Positions 1 through 5,530 of a stretch of 5,571 bases of DNA are shown here, in pieces. The stretch is from the NCBI GenBank assembly GCA_041490205.1, contig JBGPSQ010000187.1, forward strand, positions 1 to 5,571. The letters run 5' to 3'. The notes beneath the pieces are model-generated. The model did not search any database. It was not told where the DNA came from and saw only the letters and a list, made by a program, of their open reading frames with translations. The stretch comes from DATDDB01 sp041490205 (lineage in GTDB: Bacteria; Pseudomonadota; Gammaproteobacteria; Burkholderiales; Gallionellaceae). Every line of letters starts with the position of its first letter. Within the stretch, counting starts at the first letter, position 1. Position numbers and translations under genes: made by a program.

Positions 1-467
1 CCCTGTACATGTCGCCCGAACAAATCCAGAGTGCAACGGTAGACCGCCGTTCGGACATTTTTTCCCTGGGCATCGTGCTGCACGAAATGCTGGCCGGACA
101 TCCGCCGTTCACGGGCGATACCGCCACTTCGGTCATGTACCACATCGTTCACGATGAGCCGCCCAAGCCCAGCACAGCCAACCCCAAAGTTCCGGAAATG
201 CTGGACAACATAGTCGCCCGCTGCCTTGCAAAAAAACCGGCTGACCGCTACCAGACCGCCGGGGAACTGGAACATGACCTGCGCGTATGCCGAGGGATGA
301 TGATGGAAGCGCACACCGGCGTTGAACACCACCGCCATTACTTCCTGAGCGATGCGACGGCGTATGCAAAAAAAATGGGTAAATGGAAAACGGCAGCCAT
401 CGTCATCCTGACCGCAATCGCGTCCATCGGGCTCTATGAATTGATAAGGCAGTTATGGCTCGACTGA
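1..467 (+). CDS. Ser/Thr protein kinase (Hanks type), C-terminal part, 5' end outside window
   Basis: This is the C-terminal lobe of a eukaryotic-like Ser/Thr kinase, which moves phosphate from ATP to Ser/Thr of target proteins. The frame is open to the left edge (first full codon at 3) and begins LYMSPEQ, the APE-type end of the activation segment, so the ATP-binding lobe and catalytic loop lie upstream and cannot be checked. Counting from the Met at position 9, DIFSLGIVLHEMLAG (16-30) is subdomain IX with its conserved Asp, followed by HPPF. RCLAKKPADRY (71-81) is the subdomain XI Arg region. A linker of about 35 residues leads to one hydrophobic helix (about 127-143), and the protein ends some nine residues later. 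It therefore looks tail-anchored, with no PASTA or other sensor domain beyond the membrane. The stop is TGA at 465-467. Family assignment is firm; substrate is unknown. Confidence 0.9.
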   Translation, partial: LYMSPEQIQSATVDRRSDIFSLGIVLHEMLAGHPPFTGDTATSVMYHIVHDEPPKPSTANPKVPEMLDNIVARCLAKKPADRYQTAGELEHDLRVCRGMMMEAHTGVEHHRHYFLSDATAYAKKMGKWKTAAIVILTAIASIGLYELIRQLWLD

Positions 468-503
468 GTCAGGGCAAAACATGCGCCTGACGGCAACCTA
501 CGC

Positions 504-519
504 CGCGGCTTCAGCCGCG
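504..519. terminator. GC-rich hairpin between convergent kinase and MarR genes, possible weak terminator
   Basis: The 73-base gap between the two convergent stop codons holds a perfect inverted repeat, CGCGGC-TTCA-GCCGCG, with a six-base-pair stem and tetraloop. There is no T-run on either side, so it does not meet the intrinsic-terminator pattern on either strand. It may still block 3' exonuclease or help Rho-dependent ending of both transcripts. Confidence 0.35.
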
Positions 520-540
520 CTGGTGTCCGAAGATCATTGC

Positions 541-1020
541 TCACAAATCCGACAATGGCTTGTCGGCAAACTTGTCATCCCGCATGCGTAACTGGCCGAT
601 CACTTCAACCAGGGATTTATCCAGCGCTGCCAGGGCCGCTTCCGGCAAGGCCTGTAATGCCTCGGGCAAGATGCCCTCTGCCGGGCCGGGGGCGCTTTTC
701 AGGATCGACTCTGCTTCACCGGTCAGGCGCAAGCCGACTCGGCGCTGATCTTCCTTGCTTCGCTCCTTGAGAACCAGCTTGCGGGCGACCAGCTTCTCGA
801 CCAACTGGCTGCAAGTGGATTGGTGGATGGACAGCCGTTCGGCCAAGTCCGATACGCCAATAGCGGGATTTTTGCCAATTTCCTGAAGAATCCACAGTTG
901 CGAACCCGTCACGCCGCAGGTCTTTTCAACTTCGCGGAAATGCTGGCGGACAGAGCCGTAAATGATGCGAAACTTCTTAAGCACCTGAATTGAAAGCTGG
1001 TTATGCTTGCGCTTGCTCAA
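541..1020 (-). CDS. MarR-family winged-helix transcriptional regulator
   Basis: This is a 159-residue dimeric DNA-binding regulator of the MarR family, whose members are often about 140-160 residues and usually repress nearby genes until a small ligand or oxidant releases them. Helical segments come first. The helix-turn-helix is about 55-82 (VSDLAERLSIHQSTCSQLVE), the wing carries the family signature DQRRVGLRLT (91-100), and a C-terminal dimerisation helix follows. The start is TTG at 1018-1020: no ATG lies in frame upstream before a stop, and an AGGAA ribosome site sits five bases before it. An overlapping ATG is out of frame and stops at once. Cys35 and Cys70 (the latter in the predicted recognition helix) could be redox-sensitive, but nothing here proves it. 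The gene is divergent from the Pal-like lipoprotein gene across an operator-rich gap, so that gene and itself are the likeliest targets. Ligand unknown. Confidence 0.88.
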   Translation of the reverse strand: MSKRKHNQLSIQVLKKFRIIYGSVRQHFREVEKTCGVTGSQLWILQEIGKNPAIGVSDLAERLSIHQSTCSQLVEKLVARKLVLKERSKEDQRRVGLRLTGEAESILKSAPGPAEGILPEALQALPEAALAALDKSLVEVIGQLRMRDDKFADKPLSDL

Positions 1021-1055
1021 GGCATTTCCTATACAAAGATAATGAAACAGTCTGA

Positions 1056-1061
1056 ATTATA
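1056..1061 (-). promoter_or_regulatory. Candidate -10 box for the MarR gene
   Basis: Read on the minus strand this is a perfect TATAAT, about 35 bases before the TTG start. The hexamer 17 bases upstream (TGGCGA) matches the -35 consensus at only three positions, so the promoter is incomplete by eye and could depend on an activator or be weak. Confidence 0.4.
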
Positions 1062-1131
1062 AGCAAATCCCGCAGAGCTCGCCATTTCGTCTCCATCCCC
1101 CTTTTACTCTTAAACAGGAAAGCATTGCTTT

Positions 1132-1151
1132 TTATATTTATATAAATATAA
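1132..1151. promoter_or_regulatory. Perfect 20-bp AT palindrome, candidate operator
   Basis: The sequence ttatatttatataaatataa is identical to its own reverse complement over all 20 bases. It ends exactly where the candidate -35 box of the Pal-like gene begins. Length and symmetry fit a site for a dimeric winged-helix protein such as the divergent MarR product. Being pure A/T, it could instead be an UP element contacted by the RNA polymerase alpha subunit, or a curved site for a nucleoid protein. A smaller inverted repeat, AAAGCA-T-TGCTTT (1119-1131), lies immediately to its left. Confidence 0.5.
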
Positions 1152-1180
1152 TTGCCAGCGTACTAATTATTGCGCATATT
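1152..1180 (+). promoter_or_regulatory. Candidate sigma70 promoter of the Pal-like lipoprotein gene
   Basis: TTGCCA at 1152-1157 matches the -35 consensus at five of six positions. It is followed after exactly 17 bases by CATATT at 1175-1180, which matches the -10 consensus at four of six. Transcription would begin near 1187, giving a leader of roughly 47 bases. The ribosome site GGAG (1223-1226) lies seven bases before the ATG at 1234. Confidence 0.5.
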
Positions 1181-1189
1181 CACGCAATA
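1168..1189. promoter_or_regulatory. Inverted repeat over the -10 box, candidate operator
   Basis: Seven-base arms TATTGCG (1168-1174) and CGCAATA (1183-1189) are perfect reverse complements separated by eight bases. The candidate -10 hexamer lies in the spacer, so a dimer bound here would block RNA polymerase. Its sequence differs from the 1132-1151 palindrome, so the two may bind different proteins. Confidence 0.45.
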
Positions 1190-1233
1190 TTTCAGTTCAA
1201 GGCCAATTCGGATTTTCACCTTGGAGATATTTC

Positions 1234-1731
1234 ATGAAGAAGATTGCAGTTATCCTGTTTGCATTAATGATTGCTGCCTGCAACAGCACGCCCAAAAAAG
1301 ATAACCCCCAGATATCCCAGTCGGTAACAAACAATACCGCCACATCATCCGCGGGAACACAAAACCAGGATCAAACTCAAACTCAAGTAAACAGCTTACC
1401 CCAGAACCAGAGCATTTATTTTGAATATGCCAAGTCGGCCGTTTCTCCTGAGTTTCAAGAATCCATTCAGAAAGAAGCGCAGTCCATCAAAAGCGGCAAA
1501 AACACGACCGTGACAGTGGAAGGTAACTGCGACGAACGCGGTAGTGCCGAATACAACCTGGGCTTGGGACAGCGCCGCGCCGACACCGTGAAGAAGCTGC
1601 TGCTGGCGGCAGGCGTTCACGCAAAACAAATCAAGACAACCAGCTTGGGCAAGGAAAAACCGAAGCTCACCTGCCACGAGGAAAAATGCTGGAAGGAAAA
1701 CCGCAGGGTCGATTTCGCGCAGGGTTCCTGA
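1234..1731 (+). CDS. Pal-like OmpA-domain lipoprotein (outer membrane, peptidoglycan-binding)
   Basis: A 165-residue lipoprotein that probably anchors the outer membrane to peptidoglycan. The N-terminus MKKIAVILFALMIAAC is a short lipoprotein signal with the lipobox ending at Cys16. Asn at +2 and Ser at +3 do not resemble the Asp(+2) inner-membrane retention signal known from E. coli. A polar Asn/Gln/Thr-rich linker (17-59) leads to an OmpA C-terminal domain (about 60-163) with IYFEYAKS, then DERGSAEYN and RRA. Asp100 and Arg115 have the same spacing as the E. coli OmpA pair that binds diaminopimelate (Asp271, Arg286). Cys147 and Cys152 near the C-terminus may form a disulfide; Cys99 sits just before the ligand-binding Asp. 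In Tol-Pal clusters pal normally follows tolB, but here the gene stands alone beside a MarR gene. It may therefore be a paralogue rather than the housekeeping Pal, so I give no gene symbol. Confidence 0.9.
   Translation: MKKIAVILFALMIAACNSTPKKDNPQISQSVTNNTATSSAGTQNQDQTQTQVNSLPQNQSIYFEYAKSAVSPEFQESIQKEAQSIKSGKNTTVTVEGNCDERGSAEYNLGLGQRRADTVKKLLLAAGVHAKQIKTTSLGKEKPKLTCHEEKCWKENRRVDFAQGS
1371..1386 (+). repeat. Short tandem repeat inside the lipoprotein linker
   Basis: The hexamer TCAAAC occurs twice and then partly again (TCAA), encoding alternating Gln-Thr residues in the disordered linker after the lipid anchor. It could change in copy number by slippage without a frameshift, because the unit is six bases. 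Confidence 0.6.
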
Positions 1732-1752
1732 TTTTGGCGGTACTCAGCTCTT

Positions 1753-1802
1753 GCCGGTGGCTGTAACCGGCGACTCCACCGGCCAACCAGCAGTTTGGCC
1801 GG
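1753..1802 (+). other. Two overlapping, mutually exclusive hairpins downstream of the lipoprotein gene
   Basis: GCCGGTGG (1753-1760) pairs perfectly with CCACCGGC (1776-1783). CCGGCCAA (1779-1786) pairs perfectly with TTGGCCGG (1795-1802). The two eight-base-pair stems share bases 1779-1783, so they cannot both form in one RNA. They lie between the lipoprotein stop and the intrinsic terminator and would be part of its 3' untranslated region. They may protect the mRNA 3' end; a switching role is speculative. Confidence 0.5.
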
Positions 1803-1807
1803 CACTG

Positions 1808-1837
1808 CGCCCATCCTGACCGGATGGGTGTTTTTTT
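1808..1837 (+). terminator. Rho-independent terminator of the Pal-like gene
   Basis: CCCATCC (1810-1816) pairs with GGATGGG (1822-1828) around a five-base loop. The stem can extend by a G-U and a C-G pair to 1808/1830, and seven T residues follow at 1831-1837. This is the classic intrinsic terminator on the plus strand. On the minus strand there is no T-run after the stem, so it is not an obvious terminator for the converging PAS-EAL gene. Confidence 0.85.
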
Positions 1838-1866
1838 GCCAAGTCCGGCGAATGCTGCAAAGCTGG

Positions 1867-3372
1867 CTATTCTCCAAACGGCTCGGGCAATGCAACCCCG
1901 AACCCCTGTGCAAAATCGGTGCCCGCCTTTTCCAGTTTGTCCCTGATCTGCTCGTTTTCCACAAACTCGGCGATGGTTTTCACCCCGATTTTTTTTGCCA
2001 CTTCGTTTACGGCAACAACCTTGGCAAGCTGCACCGGGTCGCGCAGGATATTGAGAATCACGCTGCCGTCGATCTTAAGAAAATCCGCCTGGAAACCGCG
2101 GATATGGTCAAACGCGACCTTGTCCCGTCCGAACCCGCTTAATGCGATCCGGCAGTCTTGTTGTTTGATACGTTGTGCAAACTTGACGGTTCTTTCCTTT
2201 TGCAGGCTTAGCTCAGTGCACGTTATCTCAAAGCACAGGGAGGCGCCAGGTACGCCATACTCCAGCAGGATCACTTCCAGATAATCGGGAAAACCGTGAT
2301 CTTCTATTGTAGCTTCCGAAACGTTGAGGAACATAACGGTGCCTTCCCGCCACGCGCCTTTCTGAACCATGCGGGCAATTTGCTCGACCACATGCTGCAC
2401 CACCCAGCGATCCAGCTTGGACATCAACCCATGCTTTTCAGCCAGCGGGAAAAACGCGCCCGGCGGCATCATGCCCTCTTCCTCTTCGGCCAGGCGCACC
2501 AGGATTTCATGGCAATCCGCGCTGCCGTGGCTTGCCGCAAGCGGCGTGATTCGCTGGCTGTACAGACGGAATTTGTTTTGCTCGATTGCCGACACAATCT
2601 CGCCTACAGCATCCTCCCGCCCGGTCAGGTGTTCGGAGAAAGTATCCACGAACAGTTCCTGGCTGGCGATTCCAGCATGAGCTTCCGGATGAGCCAAGAC
2701 ATCGCCGGGCCCGGTGATGTCGTCGCTTATCATGTAGAACCCGATGGTTTTTCCGTTCCCATCGATTTGCGGCAGATGCTCCACGGCCAACTTGAAGACT
2801 GCGCCGCCCTGCATGGTCTGGGTGCGCTCGTATTTCACCAGGTGCCCATCCATGGATTGCCGGACATAGGGGGCGATCTCCTGGTAAATCCTGCTGCCCA
2901 GTATCTCGTTCATGTGATGGCCGTTGATCTGCTCTGTGCGCAAATGCAGCCAATTCCTGAATGAGCGATTGTGGTAGCGGCATCGCCCCTCTGTATCCAC
3001 GAGGGCGACCATGGTAGGCATGACTTCATCAATCAGGTGCAGGCGTGGCTTGGCTTCTTCAACTGCCGCCTCGGCGGTTTTCCGCAAATGCGCATCCTTG
3101 TCAAACTTGTCCTTGAGCGCGGACAGTTGCGCCGTACGGCGCAACAACTGCCATTCCGCGCGCGACACGCGGGTTGCCTCGGCAAGAATCGCAGCCACCA
3201 GTATTCCGCTAAGAAAAGCGATCCAGGGTAAGCTGAACAGGGTCCAATAGACTGCCGCGATCAAGACCGCATTGAGGGTAATGACAGCGACTGCAGAAAC
3301 GGCTGGACGGGTGGTATTAGCCAGCTTGTTGAAGAGCGTCATAGGACCTCCCAGGTCGGCGTTTAACCGCAT
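1867..3372 (-). CDS. Membrane-anchored PAS-EAL protein with degenerate EAL domain (likely inactive c-di-GMP phosphodiesterase)
   Basis: This 501-residue protein has two membrane helices (about 24-46 and 49-68), a helical linker (about 70-115), a PAS sensor domain (about 112-220, with DTEGRCRYHNRSF), and an EAL domain (about 250-498). Active EAL enzymes hydrolyse c-di-GMP using conserved acidic residues. Several equivalents are present: Glu289 (in EIL rather than EAL), Asn350, Glu382, Lys433, Glu469 and Gln489. The metal-binding DDFG motif, however, is replaced by SGFG (Ser412-Gly413), and the second Glu of the EITE motif is Cys385. Loss of both Asp strongly suggests no hydrolysis, so it may bind c-di-GMP or a protein partner. 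There is no GGDEF domain. Start: the ATG at 3372 has AGGA five bases upstream; an in-frame ATG at 3342 (Met11) has a stronger GGGAGG four bases upstream, so a 491-residue product is possible. It is divergent from the PLD-like gene and convergent with the lipoprotein gene. Confidence 0.88.
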   Translation of the reverse strand: MRLNADLGGPMTLFNKLANTTRPAVSAVAVITLNAVLIAAVYWTLFSLPWIAFLSGILVAAILAEATRVSRAEWQLLRRTAQLSALKDKFDKDAHLRKTAEAAVEEAKPRLHLIDEVMPTMVALVDTEGRCRYHNRSFRNWLHLRTEQINGHHMNEILGSRIYQEIAPYVRQSMDGHLVKYERTQTMQGGAVFKLAVEHLPQIDGNGKTIGFYMISDDITGPGDVLAHPEAHAGIASQELFVDTFSEHLTGREDAVGEIVSAIEQNKFRLYSQRITPLAASHGSADCHEILVRLAEEEEGMMPPGAFFPLAEKHGLMSKLDRWVVQHVVEQIARMVQKGAWREGTVMFLNVSEATIEDHGFPDYLEVILLEYGVPGASLCFEITCTELSLQKERTVKFAQRIKQQDCRIALSGFGRDKVAFDHIRGFQADFLKIDGSVILNILRDPVQLAKVVAVNEVAKKIGVKTIAEFVENEQIRDKLEKAGTDFAQGFGVALPEPFGE

Positions 3373-3430
3373 TATATTCCTGTATCTTGCTCGCCAGATG
3401 TTTAAACCGGTATTGACGGATTCAGCTCGT

Positions 3431-3450
3431 ACCTATCAGTTCTGACAGGT
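3431..3450. promoter_or_regulatory. 20-bp near-perfect palindrome in divergent control region
   Basis: ACCT-a-TCAG-tt-CTGA-c-AGGT is a two-fold symmetric site with a single mismatched pair. It lies 58 bases before the PAS-EAL start and 124 bases before the PLD-like start. It looks like an operator for a dimeric regulator. No gene for a matching regulator lies next to it in the window. A TTGACG (3413-3418) just upstream resembles a -35 box on the plus strand but has no convincing -10 partner. Confidence 0.4.
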
Positions 3451-3518
3451 TACAAATTATCAAAAGTGCATTAGAGTATAAAACTCTGCCGGTTACGCTT
3501 AATGTTTATGTATTTATG

Positions 3519-3534
3519 CAATTTAAATAAATTG
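3519..3534. promoter_or_regulatory. 16-bp AT-rich palindrome upstream of the PLD-like gene
   Basis: CAATTTA-aa-TAAATTG has perfect seven-base arms and lies 40 bases before the PLD-like start codon, roughly where its promoter or first transcribed bases should be. A further perfect 10-bp palindrome, TTTACGTAAA (3551-3560), follows just before the ribosome site. I could not place a confident promoter here: TATAAA at 3477-3482 is the best -10-like hexamer but lacks a well-spaced -35. Confidence 0.35.
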
Positions 3535-3574
3535 AGCGTTTTCAGTTGATTTTACGTAAATTTCGGGGGGAAAT

Positions 3575-5467
3575 ATGGTCGCATCGAACAATAGCATCAA
3601 GAGCGCCAACGCATATGCCAACAATTCTGTTGCTTTCATAGCCTGGGTTCCCAGCGGCCCCATCAAGGATTGCCTGGGTTTCGAAGTCACCCGCATTTAC
3701 GGGGATGGCACGGAGCGGATACTTGCGGCGTGGGTTCCATTCGAGGGCCAGGACAACAAGGACTGGAAGCCCCAGGATACCAGCGTATGGCCGGTGCAGA
3801 AATTCTGGTGGCGCGACCTGACGGTGCGTCGCCGCCGCGACGAGGCCACACTGCGACCTGCGGACGACACGGTAAAATACCGCATCCGCGCCCTGGTTCC
3901 GGCCAAGCCCGGGCTCACTCCTGTGCCCGTGGCCGCCCCGCAGACCTACACGGGCAAGCCGGTTCCACTGGCCTATCTTGATGACGGCATCGTCACCAAC
4001 ACTGTCACCATCACATCGGATTTCGGCCCGATCAAGGCCGCGTTCAACAATGGAATACTGTCCACGCAATGGCTTTCTCATGCAATGCGGCAAACATTGA
4101 AGGAGGAGCCGACCAAGGATAACCTGATGGCACAGATCCAGGACATAAAGAGCCCCATCCGCGCTTATCTTGGGGGAGACCTGCCCGATCTGATGTCCGG
4201 CATTTTCTCCAAGCTGGACCAGGGCGGCGAATTGTACCTGGCCCTCTATGAACTGACCGATCCGTTGCTGTTCGGCCTTATCAAAAAGTACGCGGGCAAG
4301 GTACATCTGATTCTTACCAACACCGGAATGGATACGAAAACCAAGGAATGGGACGGCGAAAACGCACCCTTCCGCGACGATCTACAGAAGGCAGGATTGG
4401 CGGAAATGCATGACCGGATGTTCAACAACAGTGCACACATCGGCCACAACAAATTCGCCGTGTATGTGGACGCCAATGGTGTGCCGCAATCCGTGCTTTC
4501 CGGAAGCACGAATTGGACGCCCAACGGGCTGTGCGCGCAGAGCAACAACACATTCGTGATCACGTCGAAAGAGGTCGCGAATCAGTACATGACTTACTGG
4601 AACGGCATCAAGGCCGACAACGAGGCATTCACCACACCCGACCCCATGTCGGCCGGCACGAGCAACGCCCAGGGGAAAGACCTTCGGGCCGTCAACGCCA
4701 AGCCACTGGACGCCATCCTGATGCAAAATCAATGGGCATTGCGCCTGTGGCGCTCTCCCAATACGCCGCAGAAGACCAAGCCGAAAAACCCGGACATGCC
4801 GCTCGACATCCAGGAGATCTATTACCTGATGAGCCAGGCAAAGAAAGCCATATTCTTTGCCGTGTTCCTTCCTGGCATGAAGGGCCAGACCAGCATCATA
4901 GAACTGGCGCTTGCGCTCGCCGAAAAAAATCCCAAACTGATGGTGTATGGCGCGATCAGCAGCGCCATGGCCATGCCCAATTTCATCAGCCCACAGGACG
5001 CGAAGGCCGCCGGAGTCACAAAGCCCAAACAACCCACGCTCTATGAGAAAGGCAATGTTCATCTCGTGCTGGCCAGCGCAATCACCAAGGGCGATGCGGT
5101 TGGCGATTTCGAAAACGAGTTGCTGAGCGCGGGCAACGCCATCATCCATGACAAGATCATGGCGATAGACCCGGTCTCCGACGAATCGGTGGTCGTCAGC
5201 GGCAGCCACAACCTCGGCTACAAGGCCTCCTACGCCAACGACGACAACCTGATCGTCGTGCGCCGCAACCAGCAGCTTGCGCAAGCCTATGCCGTCCACA
5301 TCATGGATCTGTACGACCACTACCGTTTCCGCGCCGTGCAGGCAGACCGCGCCCGGGGCGGCAGCAAACCCTGGAGCGGGTTCCTTGCGACAGACGGCAG
5401 TTGGCAGGACAAGTACAAAGGCGGCGTCAGCGATTTGGTTGATTATTTCGGACAGAAGCAGAAGTAA
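3575..5467 (+). CDS. Phospholipase D-like protein with two HKD motifs and an N-terminal beta-rich domain
   Basis: A 630-residue member of the PLD superfamily, which cleaves phosphodiester bonds in phospholipids, cardiolipin-type substrates or nucleic acids through a phospho-His intermediate. Residues 17-110 look like an Ig/fibronectin-III-type beta domain (IAWVPSG..CLGFEVTRI). The first catalytic half has YLALYEL (221-227), then HNK (His291, Lys293) and GSTNWTPNGL (310-319). The second has HDKIMAID (525-532, canonical HxKx4D) and GSHNLGYKASYANDDN (543-558). The first motif has five residues instead of four between Lys293 and Asp299. Both catalytic His-Lys pairs and both GS(T/H)N loops are present, so one active site is expected. 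There is no signal peptide or membrane helix, which argues for a cytosolic protein. The start ATG is preceded by a G-run (3565-3570) acting as ribosome site. Substrate cannot be read from sequence; lipid and nuclease roles both remain open. Confidence 0.85.
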   Translation: MVASNNSIKSANAYANNSVAFIAWVPSGPIKDCLGFEVTRIYGDGTERILAAWVPFEGQDNKDWKPQDTSVWPVQKFWWRDLTVRRRRDEATLRPADDTVKYRIRALVPAKPGLTPVPVAAPQTYTGKPVPLAYLDDGIVTNTVTITSDFGPIKAAFNNGILSTQWLSHAMRQTLKEEPTKDNLMAQIQDIKSPIRAYLGGDLPDLMSGIFSKLDQGGELYLALYELTDPLLFGLIKKYAGKVHLILTNTGMDTKTKEWDGENAPFRDDLQKAGLAEMHDRMFNNSAHIGHNKFAVYVDANGVPQSVLSGSTNWTPNGLCAQSNNTFVITSKEVANQYMTYWNGIKADNEAFTTPDPMSAGTSNAQGKDLRAVNAKPLDAILMQNQWALRLWRSPNTPQKTKPKNPDMPLDIQEIYYLMSQAKKAIFFAVFLPGMKGQTSIIELALALAEKNPKLMVYGAISSAMAMPNFISPQDAKAAGVTKPKQPTLYEKGNVHLVLASAITKGDAVGDFENELLSAGNAIIHDKIMAIDPVSDESVVVSGSHNLGYKASYANDDNLIVVRRNQQLAQAYAVHIMDLYDHYRFRAVQADRARGGSKPWSGFLATDGSWQDKYKGGVSDLVDYFGQKQK

Positions 5468-5503
5468 CGAAGCGCGTTGAATTGATCGGCAGAAATGCGG
5501 CAA

Positions 5504-5530
5504 CCGGGTTAGCCCGCAAGGGCAACCCGG
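5504..5530 (+). terminator. Strong GNRA-capped hairpin downstream of the PLD-like gene
   Basis: CCGGGTT (5504-5510) pairs with AACCCGG (5524-5530), and an inner GCCC/GGGC stem is closed by a GCAA tetraloop, with one bulged A at 5511. It starts 36 bases after the PLD-like stop codon. No T-run follows, so it is a weak candidate for intrinsic termination. It more likely stabilises the 3' end, or it may be a dispersed palindromic repeat unit. No gene is visible in 5468-5571. Confidence 0.5.

Noticed and set aside
1024..1030. ATG overlapping the MarR start region on the minus strand
   Set aside because: It is out of frame with the MarR coding sequence and reaches a stop after two codons; the in-frame TTG with an AGGAA site is the better start.
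2296..2964. 222-codon open frame on the plus strand opposite the PAS-EAL gene
   Set aside because: No family motif is visible, and the opposite strand encodes continuous PAS and EAL motifs, so this is a shadow frame.
3413..3441. TTGACG as the -35 box of a promoter for the PLD-like gene
   Set aside because: No hexamer at 16-18 bases spacing resembles TATAAT, and the start codon is still more than 130 bases away.
3542..4306. 254-codon open frame on the minus strand across the start of the PLD-like gene
   Set aside because: It overlaps the conserved N-terminal domain of the PLD-like protein and has no recognisable motif.
4513..5046. 177-codon plus-strand frame overlapping the PLD-like gene in another phase
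   Set aside because: Its composition is Arg/His/Gln-rich and low in hydrophobics, typical of an out-of-phase reading of a GC-biased gene.
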